Source: Strobilurus pachycystidiatus (taxonomy: Eukaryota > Basidiomycota > Agaricomycetes > Agaricales > Physalacriaceae). Taken from it: DNA of 64,000 nt. Shown here in pieces: positions 22,893 through 34,106 of this stretch. The position numbers were made by a program, and so were the translations under genes. The number at the start of each line of letters is the position of its first letter. Position 1 is the first letter of the stretch. A model generated the notes under the pieces. That model ran no database searches. It worked only from the letters and a program-made list of their open reading frames with translations, and was not told where the DNA came from. Location of the stretch: NCBI GenBank assembly GCA_019915135.1, contig JAHLMK010000006.1, positions 992,001-1,056,000 of the forward strand, in the 5' to 3' direction.

Positions 22893-23182
22893 ATGGCGCC
22901 GAAAGGCAAAGCAAAGTATACATACGCGCACCTCCGGCCTCTCTCCACAAGCTGACTTGGACGCGGAATAGGTCGCTCATTATTCGCCTACTATCCACGG
23001 CGCAGACCGGATTTTTCTACACCACGAAGCGGTTACGAGCGGGTGCGCCGTTGGCTGCTGTAAAATATGATCCCATGGGTATGTCTCAATGTGTTGCTGT
23101 GGGGGATGCGCTGATGTGCGTGCTCGTATGTGCAGTGAAAAGACGAGTGCTGTTTGTGGAGAGCAAGAAGACGAAGAAGTAG
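22893..23182 (+). CDS. Mitochondrial ribosomal protein bL33m
   Basis: Component of the mitochondrial large ribosomal subunit. Three exons, 22893-22915, 22972-23078 and 23136-23182; 58 aa, the usual length for bL33. Conserved residues: IIRLLSTAQTGFFYTTKR, AVKYDPMVKRRVLFVESK. The very basic N-terminus (MAPKGKAK) may serve as the import signal. The cysteine pairs of zinc-binding bacterial forms are absent, as in other mitochondrial versions. Confidence 0.9.
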
Positions 23183-24141
23183 ATGTGGAGGTAGCGGTAG
23201 AGGTAAGCGCACGCGACGTCTAATTGCGTGGAATGCTAAATGTTCGACCAGATTGTGTATACGCGGCTCGTAGGCCTTCCTTATATCTGGCTCACATACA
23301 ATCCCGTCCAGTTCGTATCTCCTATTTGATCATGACAGAGGACAATCAACATGCAACTACTCGAGTCAGTTTATCTCTCCCGCCGTTGCCAACGGACAAG
23401 CTCACGCAGTCCTCTGCGTTTGTGTCACTAAATCACAAATGATGTCTCGTTGTGGATATCTTACCCTTCTGCAAGGCCTCGGAGATGGCTAAACTTGCGT
23501 GGCGACGTTCCTCTCACCCACATATTGGATCACAGAATGTTACGGTCTCGCGCATCCACTAGCCCTCAATCACTTGACAAGGATCTGTGGCACGAGCCTG
23601 GTCACATCCATCGTTCGCGGTAAGTATTGTGTGGTTTGGAGTTGAGGACTGTCATGCGCGATATCACGGAAGTCAAAGCCTGTATCGGGTCGCGTGGGTG
23701 AAGGTAGTCGAACACTATGCTCGGCGTTATCTTGGCAGGAGAAAGGAGAAGTTCGACGTGTTCGACGCTGCCGCCGGACGCATTTACGAGCTTCACTAAG
23801 TTGGCAGAGGACTAGAGGTGGCCGTTTGGAGGGAGCTCCATTCGTGTTGTAGTAAAACAAGGTGCAGAAGGCATCTTGACTACAAACTAAAGCGCGGTAG
23901 TGGCGTGCACGAAGCCGCGATTACACTTTGTCGCCCGTGGTCGTCGTGGCTGAAAGTAAAGAATGCTATTAAAACTTAGACCCTAAATCTCTGTCACAGA
24001 TGCTTGAGGAGGTAGGTCACACCCACGTGAACGACTTAACCACTAACCGCGAGGCCAAACGTACCAAGAGAGCCACACGCGGCGTATACGCCTTACTAGT
24101 CGACCGTACTAGAGCACCGCAATGACACTTGATTTGCCAGG
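23183..24141. other. Intergenic
   Basis: No supported gene. Short complementary open frames at 23570-23860 on both strands show no family. The region separates the ribosomal protein gene from the methyltransferase gene. Confidence 0.35.
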
Positions 24142-27100
24142 ATGGTCGACGAAGAAAGGTGAATTGCGTCCTCGAATATCGAAGGCGACGCGCTTTAACC
24201 AGGATACCAGAGACATCAGAGTCGGTTCATAGTGCACCGAGCTCTGAACCGGAAGATGCAATCGACGAGCTATCCTCAGACCTCTCCTCTGGGCCTTCTC
24301 GTCGGCTGCCTATCCAAACTCCGCTGAAGCGCAAGGCGAAGACGACTGTTGACGGCCAAACCAAGAAGCGATCCAAATTCCAGTCTGGTTCCAGTACGTC
24401 TTCTCTGCCCACAGTCGGACAGCAGCTGTAACCTTCTGTAGAGCTGCTTCCCAGTGGACCACCCAGGTCGCTCTCCGATTCTCATGTCAAGAGTCCCGCA
24501 ACTGCCAGTGGATCGTCGTCGCGTCCTTTGCCCGTTACCAGCAAATCTGTCAATCCTGCAAACGCTGGCTCATCATCGGCTCCACTCCGACCGAAAACGG
24601 CTGAGACTGGCTTCAAACCTACTGGCCTCCTTTCCCAACCAGCGGCAAGCAATGTCACTCAGCCATCAGCATCTGCGCCTCTTCGCTCGGCTGCCCAGTC
24701 AACAACAGGACCATTTCGGCCTACCGGTCTTCTCTCTACGTCGAAAGACAAGCGCCCTGAGCCAGGCCCATCATCGCGCCCTCTCACGGCGGGCTCTTCC
24801 TCTGCTGGTCCAAGCAAGCGGAAGGTCACAACTAATCCGGTCAGACGAAGTCGTCAGGAGAGACAGCGACAGCACTCTTTTTCATCATCATCTCCACCCC
24901 CGCCACCACCTGCACCGCCACCCCAAACCAAGACGAAGCCTGGCAGTAGTACGGCTTTATAGTCTGCACATAACAGTGTACTAATCTCATTCTCAGAAGA
25001 CTTCATCGAAATTCTATCCTCATCGGACGAAGTTGAGGCACCTACGCCGGTCGCTCGAAGTTCAAAAACCAAAGGGAAGGAAAAGGCCTCATTCCTGTCA
25101 TCACGTCCGCGGCGCAAAAGCAACAGTATCGAAATCATGGATGATGACGATCCGCGTATTCAGGCCAGTCAGTTGAGTCGCTCGCAACGCCCCCTTCGGC
25201 CAAAAGCGAAGCAGAAACAGAAACAATCGTTGTCCTCGTCGGATGAAGAAGTAATTGATCTCGTTAGTGACGACGATTCGGGCGCTCATCCTCCTGTGGC
25301 AACATCCGTGTCCGCTCCTCCGCATATCAAGACCAACGCCCGGCCCAGGCCAAGACCACCCAAGCGCCAGACGAGTCCCTCTCGAGAAGTCATTGAGATT
25401 TCGGACAGTGACGAGGTGTCGCCTCCCCGTCGCTCGAATCTCAATGCAACCTCAGGCATTTCAAGTGATGAAATACCACATCCTTCGACCCTCCTCCGCC
25501 GCTTACCCGCTACGGCTCCTGCACCCAAACTCTTCCCGAAGCCTGCTTCCTCGTCAAAGAAACCTCCAGAAACACTGATTCAGTATTCTGTGTCTCCTGA
25601 ATCCTCTCCCCCGCCTCCACAGCCAACGAACTCGACCGAACCGCTGAAGTCCCTAGCTACTCCCGTGGACGATGATCCCATCATGGATAATGATATGGGC
25701 GTGGACAATGATATGGGCATGGATATGGATATGGGAATGGACATGGGAGGACCGTCAGATGTAGAGATGGGTCCACCAGAGCCAGAACCGGAACGAGAAC
25801 CAGCTTCCATTCAACCACCATCAGAACAATCTGATTCAACCCCAACTGCGCCTTCTATACCCGCCGACACGACACCTCCATCAGCTGCACCAGCGTCCTC
25901 TCGAGAAAGTCCGCCGCCGCTCCCTCCCGCATCGTCATCTTCCCTGCCCGACTCGCAATCTGTAAAGAGCCGGCCACCGAGTCCAGGAAAACCTGTGTCG
26001 TCATGTAGCCCGTTCATTGCAAAGGCAAAGGAGGGTCAGGCGTCTGACGCTCCGCAAGCGTCTGTCCATCAGAAATTGGATGAAGATGTTACCCCGAAGG
26101 AACCTACCTCTACCGGTACTGCGCTGAAACCCGCTCACCCACCACCGCCACCACCACCTCTCCCGAGGAGAAAACTGTCCGCTGCGAAACCACGATCGGT
26201 GGACGATTCGAGACCTTTACCGAGGTCGAACGACAGTTCGCAAGTAAGCTACAGACATAGTTATCTATGTCCCTGTGACCTAACGTCGTTTCCCAGCTCG
26301 CAGATGCTATCGTGTCAACATTGTCTGTGCCCGTGGATCCAAAAGCGAGGTTGTCAAGCGCTGCTGGCTCGAAGCGGCCTTTGCCTCCGAAGCCTGTGTC
26401 GTCGAGTAGACCATTATTGCCCGCGAAGCCCGTCTCATCGCGCCGGCCTGCGACATCATCCTCGTCTAGGATTCCGCAAGCAGCGATGTCGTTGGCCGAA
26501 ACGATTGCGCAGGTGTCACAAGCGAATAGTCGACCGCCGCCGCCCTCTCGGAAGCGCGCCAAGGAGCCATTACTCGGTACGAGTACCAGTATTTCTGCTG
26601 CAGGTGCCAGTACTGGTCTCCCTCCTGCACCTGTGGCGCCAGCACTCAAGAGGCCGCAAAGAGGTTACGTCGGTGCATCTCTGAGCGAGTTCTCGCCAGC
26701 TGAGCAGGCAGAGATCAAGGCGGCAGTTGCGGACCATCAGAGTCGGCTGAAGGCACACGCGGAGAAACTGGAAGCTGAGAGGCGGCGGAAGGAAGCTGAA
26801 GAGCGAACGAAGGACGATGCTGGCGTGAAGAAGGATGAAGCTGGCTTGAAGGAGGACGAAGCTGGTGGATCGAAGCGTAATGGGAAGGAGAAAGAGACAG
26901 AGGGCGGTAGGTTCCCGGGTGGGAAGGAGGATGATGGGCTTCTAAGTCGGGAGACAGTACATGCAGAGAAGGAGAAGGCGCAGGAACATACGCCTGCACC
27001 GAGCAGTACTGATGAACTGGATCTTCTGCAACAGGCGACGCATGACCTACTGGCTTCGGATACACAGGGCATCTCCGATCTTTCATTGGATACCCCAGTC

Positions 27101-28926
27101 GGGTCGGCGGCAGTCACTCCTGGGAGTTCAGACGGTATGCTCACGAATACTGAGGGCATGGCTTCTTTGAGCCTGGACACGGACCCCGTAGTGGAAGAGG
27201 ACCATGATCATGATGTCGACATGCTGCCAGTGGGCATAGGAGGGATGGATATTGAATCGGAGCATTATGTGGATGTGAAGGATGTAAGCATTCTTCGCTG
27301 TGTGTTTTTTTCACTTTATTGATGCGACCTTAGGACATGGACGTGGCCCGCAGCCGCTCTCCGCCTGGAGAAAACGACGACCTGGAGCCTGGAACACGTT
27401 GTTCGTCTGCCAAGGTCTCGAGTGACGACTTTCCCGAAAGCTCTGCTGGGGAAAGTTCTGAGGCTGATGACCCTCCCCCACGTCTTCGAAGGGCCACCAA
27501 GCCTGTCCAGGTTAAAGCCGAGCCCGATGGCTCCTCCATATTCGGCGGATTGAGGGTCAAGACGTGGAAGTCCATACGCGAGGAAATCCGCCAGAAACGT
27601 CCGAAGTATCTCCTCTCCAGCAACCTCCCCCACAAGCTGCACGACCAAGTGCACGCCATGTCGACACACACCCTCGCAAACGTCCAGATGCGGAGACTTT
27701 TCGAGCAGGAGATCTATGTGAACACTGCACAGTCGGATCGCGATGCGCCGCCTATCACCATCGAGAATCTTGTCGACGACACGCCCTGTCCGGAGTGGGA
27801 ATTCTATTACACGAATGATATGTGGCATGGCAAGGGCGTCCCGCCCCCTACGCGCGAAGGGCTTGTTAGCTGTGATTGTGTGGGGTCTTGCAGCAAGGAC
27901 AAGCCATGCGCTTGTCGGAAGCACCAGCGCGAGCTGACGTTTGTGGACTTAATTGATTTTGGGTACGATAATAACGGTCGGCTGAGGCCCAACGTTATTA
28001 ACTATTCGATTTGGGAGTGTAACGAGATGTGCCGGTGTGATGATTCATGTCGCAATCGGGTAAATTTTGTCGTCTCTCGTTGTGCGCACCTTGTCTTATT
28101 TTTGTCCCCAAGGTTGTTCAGAACGGACGCAAATGCTCGGTGAAGATCGCCAAGACTGAGAAGAAGGGATGGGGTGTGTTCCTTTCGCGTTCTGTCATGT
28201 CTCACTGTCCTTCTCATCTTGACAAACTAGGCGTGTTCTATAACGGGGGCAAGAGACTTCTGCGGGGAAGTTTCGTTGGCGTGTATGCTGGTGAAATATT
28301 GACGTTCGATGTTGCCGAAGAGCGGGGACGCGTCTACGACAAGCATGGTCGGACATACCTCCTGGACCTGGACTCTCACGATGTTCGCGCACAGTATGGG
28401 CCAGACGATGAGAGACTCTCGATCGACGCGTTTCATGCTGGGAATGTGAGTCCTTTTTGTACGGGTTTTGTTTTGCTTGTTTTTTGAGTGTGTCTTTTTA
28501 GTTCACGAGGTATCTGGTATGCGAATTACAACCTATCAGTCAACGAATTTGATAGCTAATTCACCGTAGAACCATTCTTGTGACCCGAATTGCCACGTCC
28601 AGTCAGTCTACGTGAACGATGGGGATATACGAAAGCCGCTTCTGGCACTCTTCACTTACAGGGATGTTGAGGTAGGAGAGGAGCTTACCTTTTCGTATAG
28701 CGGCATCATGGTGAGTACTGCTTGTATCGGTGTAAGGGTGTTACTGACTTTGGCTATGTAGGAGGATCAAGAGAGAGACAAGTTCATAGCGGAAAATCAA
28801 GAGAAGAAGGAGGATATGGACGCTGTTTACGCCAAATGTGAATGTGGGTCTGGCAAGTGCGTTGGTAGGTCGAAGATTGCGACGTGGTCGGCTGCTGCTG
28901 ATATCCTGCTAGGTTTCCTGTTCTGA
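24142..28926 (+). CDS. SUV39/Clr4-type histone H3K9 methyltransferase
   Basis: SET-domain lysine methyltransferase, expected to methylate histone H3 Lys9 and build heterochromatin. Twelve exons in phase: 24142-24158, 24203-24393, 24442-24948, 24997-26243, 26297-27283, 27334-28059, 28113-28173, 28231-28445, 28502-28516, 28570-28710, 28762-28864 and 28913-28926; 1407 aa. Residues 1 to about 1010 are disordered, rich in Ser and Pro, with Met/Asp repeats (MDMDMGMDMGG), a basic coiled coil (EKLEAERRRKEAEERTKDD) and four SUMO-interaction-like motifs. The pre-SET cysteines are CDCVGSCSKDKPCAC and ECNEMCRCDDSCRNR. SET motifs are GWGVF, GSFVGVYAGEI, YLNHSCDPNCH and ELTFSYSG. The post-SET end is CECGSGKCVGFLF. 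The NHSCDPN block is split by a 15-base exon (28502-28516). I see no chromodomain, unlike Clr4 and SUV39H. The first exon is the least certain. Confidence 0.92.
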
Positions 28927-29137
28927 TATCTTTTTACTGCTGGCATTTGCATTCATTGTATTATATCCCCTTCAAATCGCGTGCGAGAGTCACGCTGGCT
29001 GCTTACTATCAATGTGTGCTGTCAACTGAGAGACTGTAGCTTCGTCGAAGCCACATCTAAATTGATTTCTCACTGGCGTGAGGTCATCTGGTCACGGCAT
29101 TTTGTAGTAAGCGCGTTATCATTCGGATCGGACGGGA

Positions 29138-29146
29138 TTATAAATT
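29138..29146 (+). promoter_or_regulatory. TATA box of the Mn-SOD gene
   Basis: TTATAAATT lies about 60 bases upstream of the ATG at 29198. Confidence 0.5.
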
Positions 29147-29197
29147 GAGGTCTGCGCGAGATTGCGTGTCTTTCCTGCCAACCACCATCATCTCAAA

Positions 29198-29980
29198 ATG
29201 TCAAACACTCTGCCTCCCCTTCCCTACGCCTACGATGCCCTCGAGCCGTACATCTCCAAGCAGATCATGACTCTGCACCACACCAAGCACCACCAGACCT
29301 ATGTCAATGCGCTCAACGCCGCCGAGGCCGCGTACGCGAAGAGCTCCACGCCCAAGGAGCGCATCGCGCTCCAGGCCGCGCTCAAGTTCAACGGTGGTGG
29401 TAAGTAGCGGCTGCTTGCGTCGCTCCTTATCTGATCGCCGCCTGCTACGCTAGGCCACATTAACCACTCGCTCTTTTGGAAGAACCTGTCCGCTCCTTCG
29501 TCCGAGGGCAAGGGCAACGGTGGTGCTCTACAGGACGGTCCCCTCAAGGACGCCATCGTGCAGGCCTTTGGCAGCCTCGACAACCTCAAGAAGGAGTTCA
29601 ACGCTGCCACTGCCGGCATCCAGGGCTCCGGATGGGGATGGCTCGTGAGTGGTACTTGTAGCTCGCTGACGAGCCACGGCTGACGACGATCCATGACAAC
29701 AGGGTCTGAACCCCAGCACCAAGCGCCTCGAGATCGTCACCACCGCCAACCAGGACCCCCTCCTCACCCACGTCCCCATCATCGGTGTTGACATCTGGGA
29801 GCATGCCTTCTACCTCCAGTACCTCAACGTCAAGGTCGACGTACGTCGGGATCGTCTGCTTTTTTCCGTACCCATCTCCTTACCTTTTCTTTCTCACAGT
29901 ACCTGAACGCCATCTGGAACGTGATCAACTTCCAGGAAGCCGAGACGCGCTTCTTGGAGGGCACTAACTCGAAGCTGTAA
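29198..29980 (+). CDS. Mn superoxide dismutase, probably cytosolic
   Basis: Converts superoxide to hydrogen peroxide and oxygen. Four exons, 29198-29399, 29454-29644, 29703-29840 and 29900-29980; 203 aa, the length of a mature Fe/Mn-SOD. Metal ligands: His in [13 protein letters not shown], His in [10 protein letters not shown], and Asp and His in the signature [20 protein letters not shown]. The Gly-Trp region is [14 protein letters not shown]. The protein starts [20 protein letters not shown], so the fold begins at once and no mitochondrial presequence is present. No longer in-frame start fits upstream. That suggests a cytosolic Mn-SOD, as known in some fungi (Candida SOD3), next to a presumably separate mitochondrial enzyme elsewhere. 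Confidence 0.95.
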
Positions 29981-31906
29981 ATGCGAAGAAGAAATAAATG
30001 ATGTATACGTTGTATAGTATCTAGTCGAGTTTGGAGTATACTTTGATTGAATGTGGCAAACGTTTTGTTTCCAGCTTGATATGTAGAGATTCCTGCGATG
30101 TATTGCAATGCTCCACTAGCGAGTCCACTTCATTACTCACACAGGCCATACAATCTTCGGAAAGTATAACCCTTCTTCTTCGGTGCCACGCCACAGTTCC
30201 ACTGAAGTACGCCATATTGAACCATTCTGTCGGTCACCATACACCCACCAAGTCATGTCTGGTCCGGGCGTGTAGCCTATCATCATTGCTGGAATGCGTG
30301 GGGTACGTCGGTGGTGGAGGCGAAACTAAAATGGCGATGAACTAGTGCACGATTTCTAGAGATTTTCAGAGTCACAACAAAGTTGCAACGAAGCTTCCAA
30401 ATCGTTGAAATGTCTCCAGCAATTTCATGAGAAGCATGTGAACGCCACAAGTAACATTTTGATCGTTCGACGTGCCAGGACCGGGTTCGCTTCCCAACGA
30501 CAGCGCTGTGCCAAGTTACTGAACTGGAGGATTCGGAACGCCAGCCCCCCCACATGAATCGAAAGCGAATTAGGGCATAGACTGATTGTTCACGTTAATG
30601 GTCAGCTTTTATTCGCTGAGATATCACCATGCCCCATCATAGGACACGGGTTGACGCTTGAGGCCGAGTCGGATTGGTAAGAGTATCAGCAGTAAGACGA
30701 GGCAATGTAACAACAATTTGACAGCTGGTAAGCTGTAAGTTGACTGCCGCCACGGCCCGGGCATCGTGAAGATAAAGACGAAGACTGGAGCGCTTGAGCG
30801 GATGCATCCAGCTATAGGCTATTATCTGAGAAAACACTTTAAAATCTTGTCAAAGAGGTCAAAGTCTGAAGGTATCTTCGCGCGTTGGAAGAACTTGCTC
30901 AGGCAGCGATATAGTAAGACCCTGGACGTGGCGTAAAATAAGCCAGAAACCACACAAATAGATCCGGAGGCCTCACGTTATTCTTCCAAGTTTAAGACCA
31001 CACTAGATACTGCATTGCCGCCTGTAGATGCATGTGTGAGTCGAGAAGACGCAACGGAGACCGACCAAGGCGTGCTCGGCAGCTCGAGAGAAAAAAGGCA
31101 CCAGCCACAGTCAAGGATGACGAACAAGATGCGTATTTCTCCAGCTACCAGGATTCGTTACTTACTGAGCGCCAACCTACGTACCAATGAATAAAGCAGA
31201 AAGCCGACTCGGAGGACAGAAGGTAAGTTCGGCTTCAAAGAGTTTCACATGGAATGACTGCACTCGGCCGAGATCAGAGCCTTGTCAAAGCAGCTCGAAA
31301 TCCCGTCGAAATCTATAGACTGGAATGTTGACTTTCCACAATATGTCGAGAGAGCCGAATAGTGCTGCCGGAGCGAGAGTTCGTGACGATTGAAAGCGGC
31401 GGGAGGGCGGGTCTAAGTGGCGCCGGTGTCTTTGCAGTCGTACTCTATAGCAAGTAAATGACCCAGCTTCCAGGTGACCTTAGAGCTGGCAGGCGCCGAC
31501 ATTCGCACTTCCCAGTTGCGCGAACGTAAAGAACAGTCAACCTTGGCGGACCCCTCTTGCGAAGGGTGCGACAGCCGTGCTCCGTGTATCAATGCGACAT
31601 GTACAGAAAGCGGCACAAAATCTAGGCTTCTGAAAGCAGATGGCTCCTTTAACCTGCTCGAACGAATTTCGAATCTTGAAGGCCTGTCGAGGGCTAAATT
31701 TAGCTGGACACTGCACTCGGCCGTCGGCATTGCCCATAGACCATGCCGAGGCTGCCGAGCTGGTTTGTTTTCGCACCTCATCCCGCTCAACAATATCCCG
31801 AAGCTGCACTCAGAGATGGCGGCAACCTCGACGCTCGGCAGACTGTGCTATATAAGCTCAAAATGCTTTTCCATATCGCCACTCCCCTTTTCTCCCACCT
31901 TTCAAC
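29981..31906. other. Intergenic, 1.9 kb
   Basis: No gene supported on either strand. Frames at 31413-31932 on both strands are mutual shadows without a family. The final 100 bases hold the core promoter of the MFS gene. Confidence 0.4.
31849..31856 (+). promoter_or_regulatory. TATA box of the MFS transporter gene
   Basis: TATATAAG lies 58 bases upstream of the ATG at 31907. Confidence 0.55.
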
Positions 31907-33969
31907 ATGACGGGCCGCGTACATTATGCTGATGAGTGGACCAGTGCGTCTCTTTCTCCTCGGACGTGCTGTGGATTTATTCTTACAAGGCGCTCAACAG
32001 ATCCCATATCTCCTCCTATTTCAGAGACCACCACCATCAATCCCGACGTCGACCTTCAGCTTGTACGGTCAAGAAGTCACGACGACCACCATGGGGATCT
32101 CAGCAGACCCACATACGCACTCACAGACGAGGCACGCGGCATCTCCAAAACTGGTCTGGTGAAGCTCGTATCTGCGCTCACGCCTGTGCGGGAAGGTCTC
32201 CCAGACCTCTCCAAGGACCCAGAAAAGGCCAATGCTTTCGATAAACTCTATCTTGTAACCTGGCTTGAGAACGATCCTGAGGACCCGCGAAATTGGTCAA
32301 AGGCATGGCGGTGGTGTAAGTCGGCAATGCTTCTCTGCGAAGACAACTCTGACTCATTGCCCTTCATTAGACATAACTCTTGTTGTCGCACTTGCCGTCA
32401 TATCCGTCTCGTTTGCCAGTGCAGTTATAACGGGCGACTTTGGCGATATAGAAGCAGAACTACATGTTGGCGAGGTGGTCACTGCTCTCACTGTCTCGCT
32501 CATGGTGTGCGGCTTTGGGATAGGCCCTCTGATCATATCTCCCCTGTGTGAGCTCTATGGTCGCCGTCCCTTGTGGATCATTCCATCGTTCCTCTATCTC
32601 AGTGCGTACCCTCGCAGTCACTGCTGCCATGTACTGACATCCGGTTGTAGTCTTCATCATCCCCTGCGCTGTCGCCACCAACATCCAAACTCTTCTTATC
32701 TGTCGCTTCCTGTGTGGTCTCTTCGCATCCGGTCCTCTCACTCTAGCAGGAAGTACCATCAGCGACATATGGGATAACAACGAGCGTGGCTTTGCCATTG
32801 CACTCTTCGCTGCTGCGCCATATGGCGGAGCTGCCTTGGGTCCGCTTGTGGGCGGCTTCATTGGAGATTCTCTCGGCTGGCGATGGATCCTTTGGGTAAG
32901 GATCGTTAAACCATGTAATATCTCTGTATGTGCTAACGAGTATACCGACTAGATCAACATGATCTTTGCCGGCGTGGTCTTCCTCCTCTGTTTAACAATA
33001 CCGGAAACTTTCGCTCCAGTCCTTCTCAAAGAGCGGGCTAGGAAACTTCGCCACACGACGGAGCGCAAGGACATTGTCACCGAGCAGGAAATCTTCCGCA
33101 CATCATTCTCCCAGCTGCTAGCCGACACCCTCCTACGCCCGTTCGGCATGCTCGTAACAGAGCCCATCCTTCTCTTGATGTCACTTTTCATCTCCCTGAT
33201 CTACGGACTACTTGTATGTGTTTTCTTCTTTGCAGTCTACCCTTCGTCTCACTGCGTCACAGTACGCCTTCTTCTTCAGTTTCCCAGTTGTCTTCGGTAA
33301 AGATTTCGGATTCAGCGATGGCATAACTGGGTTGATGTTCTGTTCGGTCTTCATCGGACTCTTCCTCGCATTGGTGTTCACACCGTTTCTGGAGAAACTC
33401 TATCTCAAGACAGCTGCAGAAAAGGGTGGTCGTGCTGAGCCTGAGGATCGCCTAATTGGCGCCATGATCGGTGCACCGTTCGTTCCTATCGCGTTGTTCA
33501 TATTCGGATGGACGAGTCCGCCAACGGTCATGCCCGGAGGCGGTAACTGGGTCGGGCCCTGCAGTGCGGGCATTCCCTTCGGGTTCGGGATGGTCGTCAT
33601 CTACTTCAGCGCCAATGCCTACCTCATCGATGCTTTCCCGGATTATGTCGCCTCGGCGTTAGCTGCTAAGACCGTACGTCTGGTTGCGACGTCTCAGCCA
33701 CAGAGCGCCACTGACATTTTAATTGACTTAGGTTGTTCGTTCAGCTGCAGGTGCTGCAATGCCTCTTTTCATACCTCAGATGTTCCGTGCCCTGGGCAAT
33801 GGGTGGGCAGCTTCATTGCTCGCCTTTGTTTCCGTCGCAATGGTAAGTTCGGCCCTTGCAGGCCACGCGCATGATATTGATTCTCTACATTCAGATACCT
33901 ATTCCATTCCTCTTCTACCGCTTCGGCAAAACGATACGCGGCAAGTCGAGAAGAGCCACTGCCGCGTGA
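31907..33969 (+). CDS. MFS transporter, DHA1 drug/polyamine type
   Basis: Proton-coupled exporter of the major facilitator superfamily, DHA1 group (Tpo1/Flr1-like), probably plasma membrane. Eight exons, 31907-31943, 32025-32315, 32371-32601, 32651-32895, 32953-33213, 33263-33673, 33732-33842 and 33895-33969; 553 aa. A soluble N-terminus of about 110 residues ends with the group hallmark WLENDPEDPRNWSKAWRW. Twelve predicted spans follow, with the motif-A block ISPLCELYGRRPLWI between TM2 and TM3, RFLCGLFASGPLTLAGSTIS in TM4-5 and the antiporter-type motif APYGGAALGPLVGGFIGDSL. The central loop is charged, and the second half has FGFGMVVIYFSANAYLID. Substrate cannot be read from sequence; polyamines, amino-acid-like drugs and fungicides are typical. 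It ends 137 bases from the convergent permease gene. Confidence 0.92.
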
Positions 33970-34106
33970 GGATACTGCTCTTAGACTGTCATATACTTAC
34001 AGTAGATAGTTATATTTACCTCAGTATCCCTCGAACCTTAGTCGTATACGCACCAATTTTTACATTACCGTCGGCAAATAGATCAATAATACAGAAGTAT
34101 CGAAAG

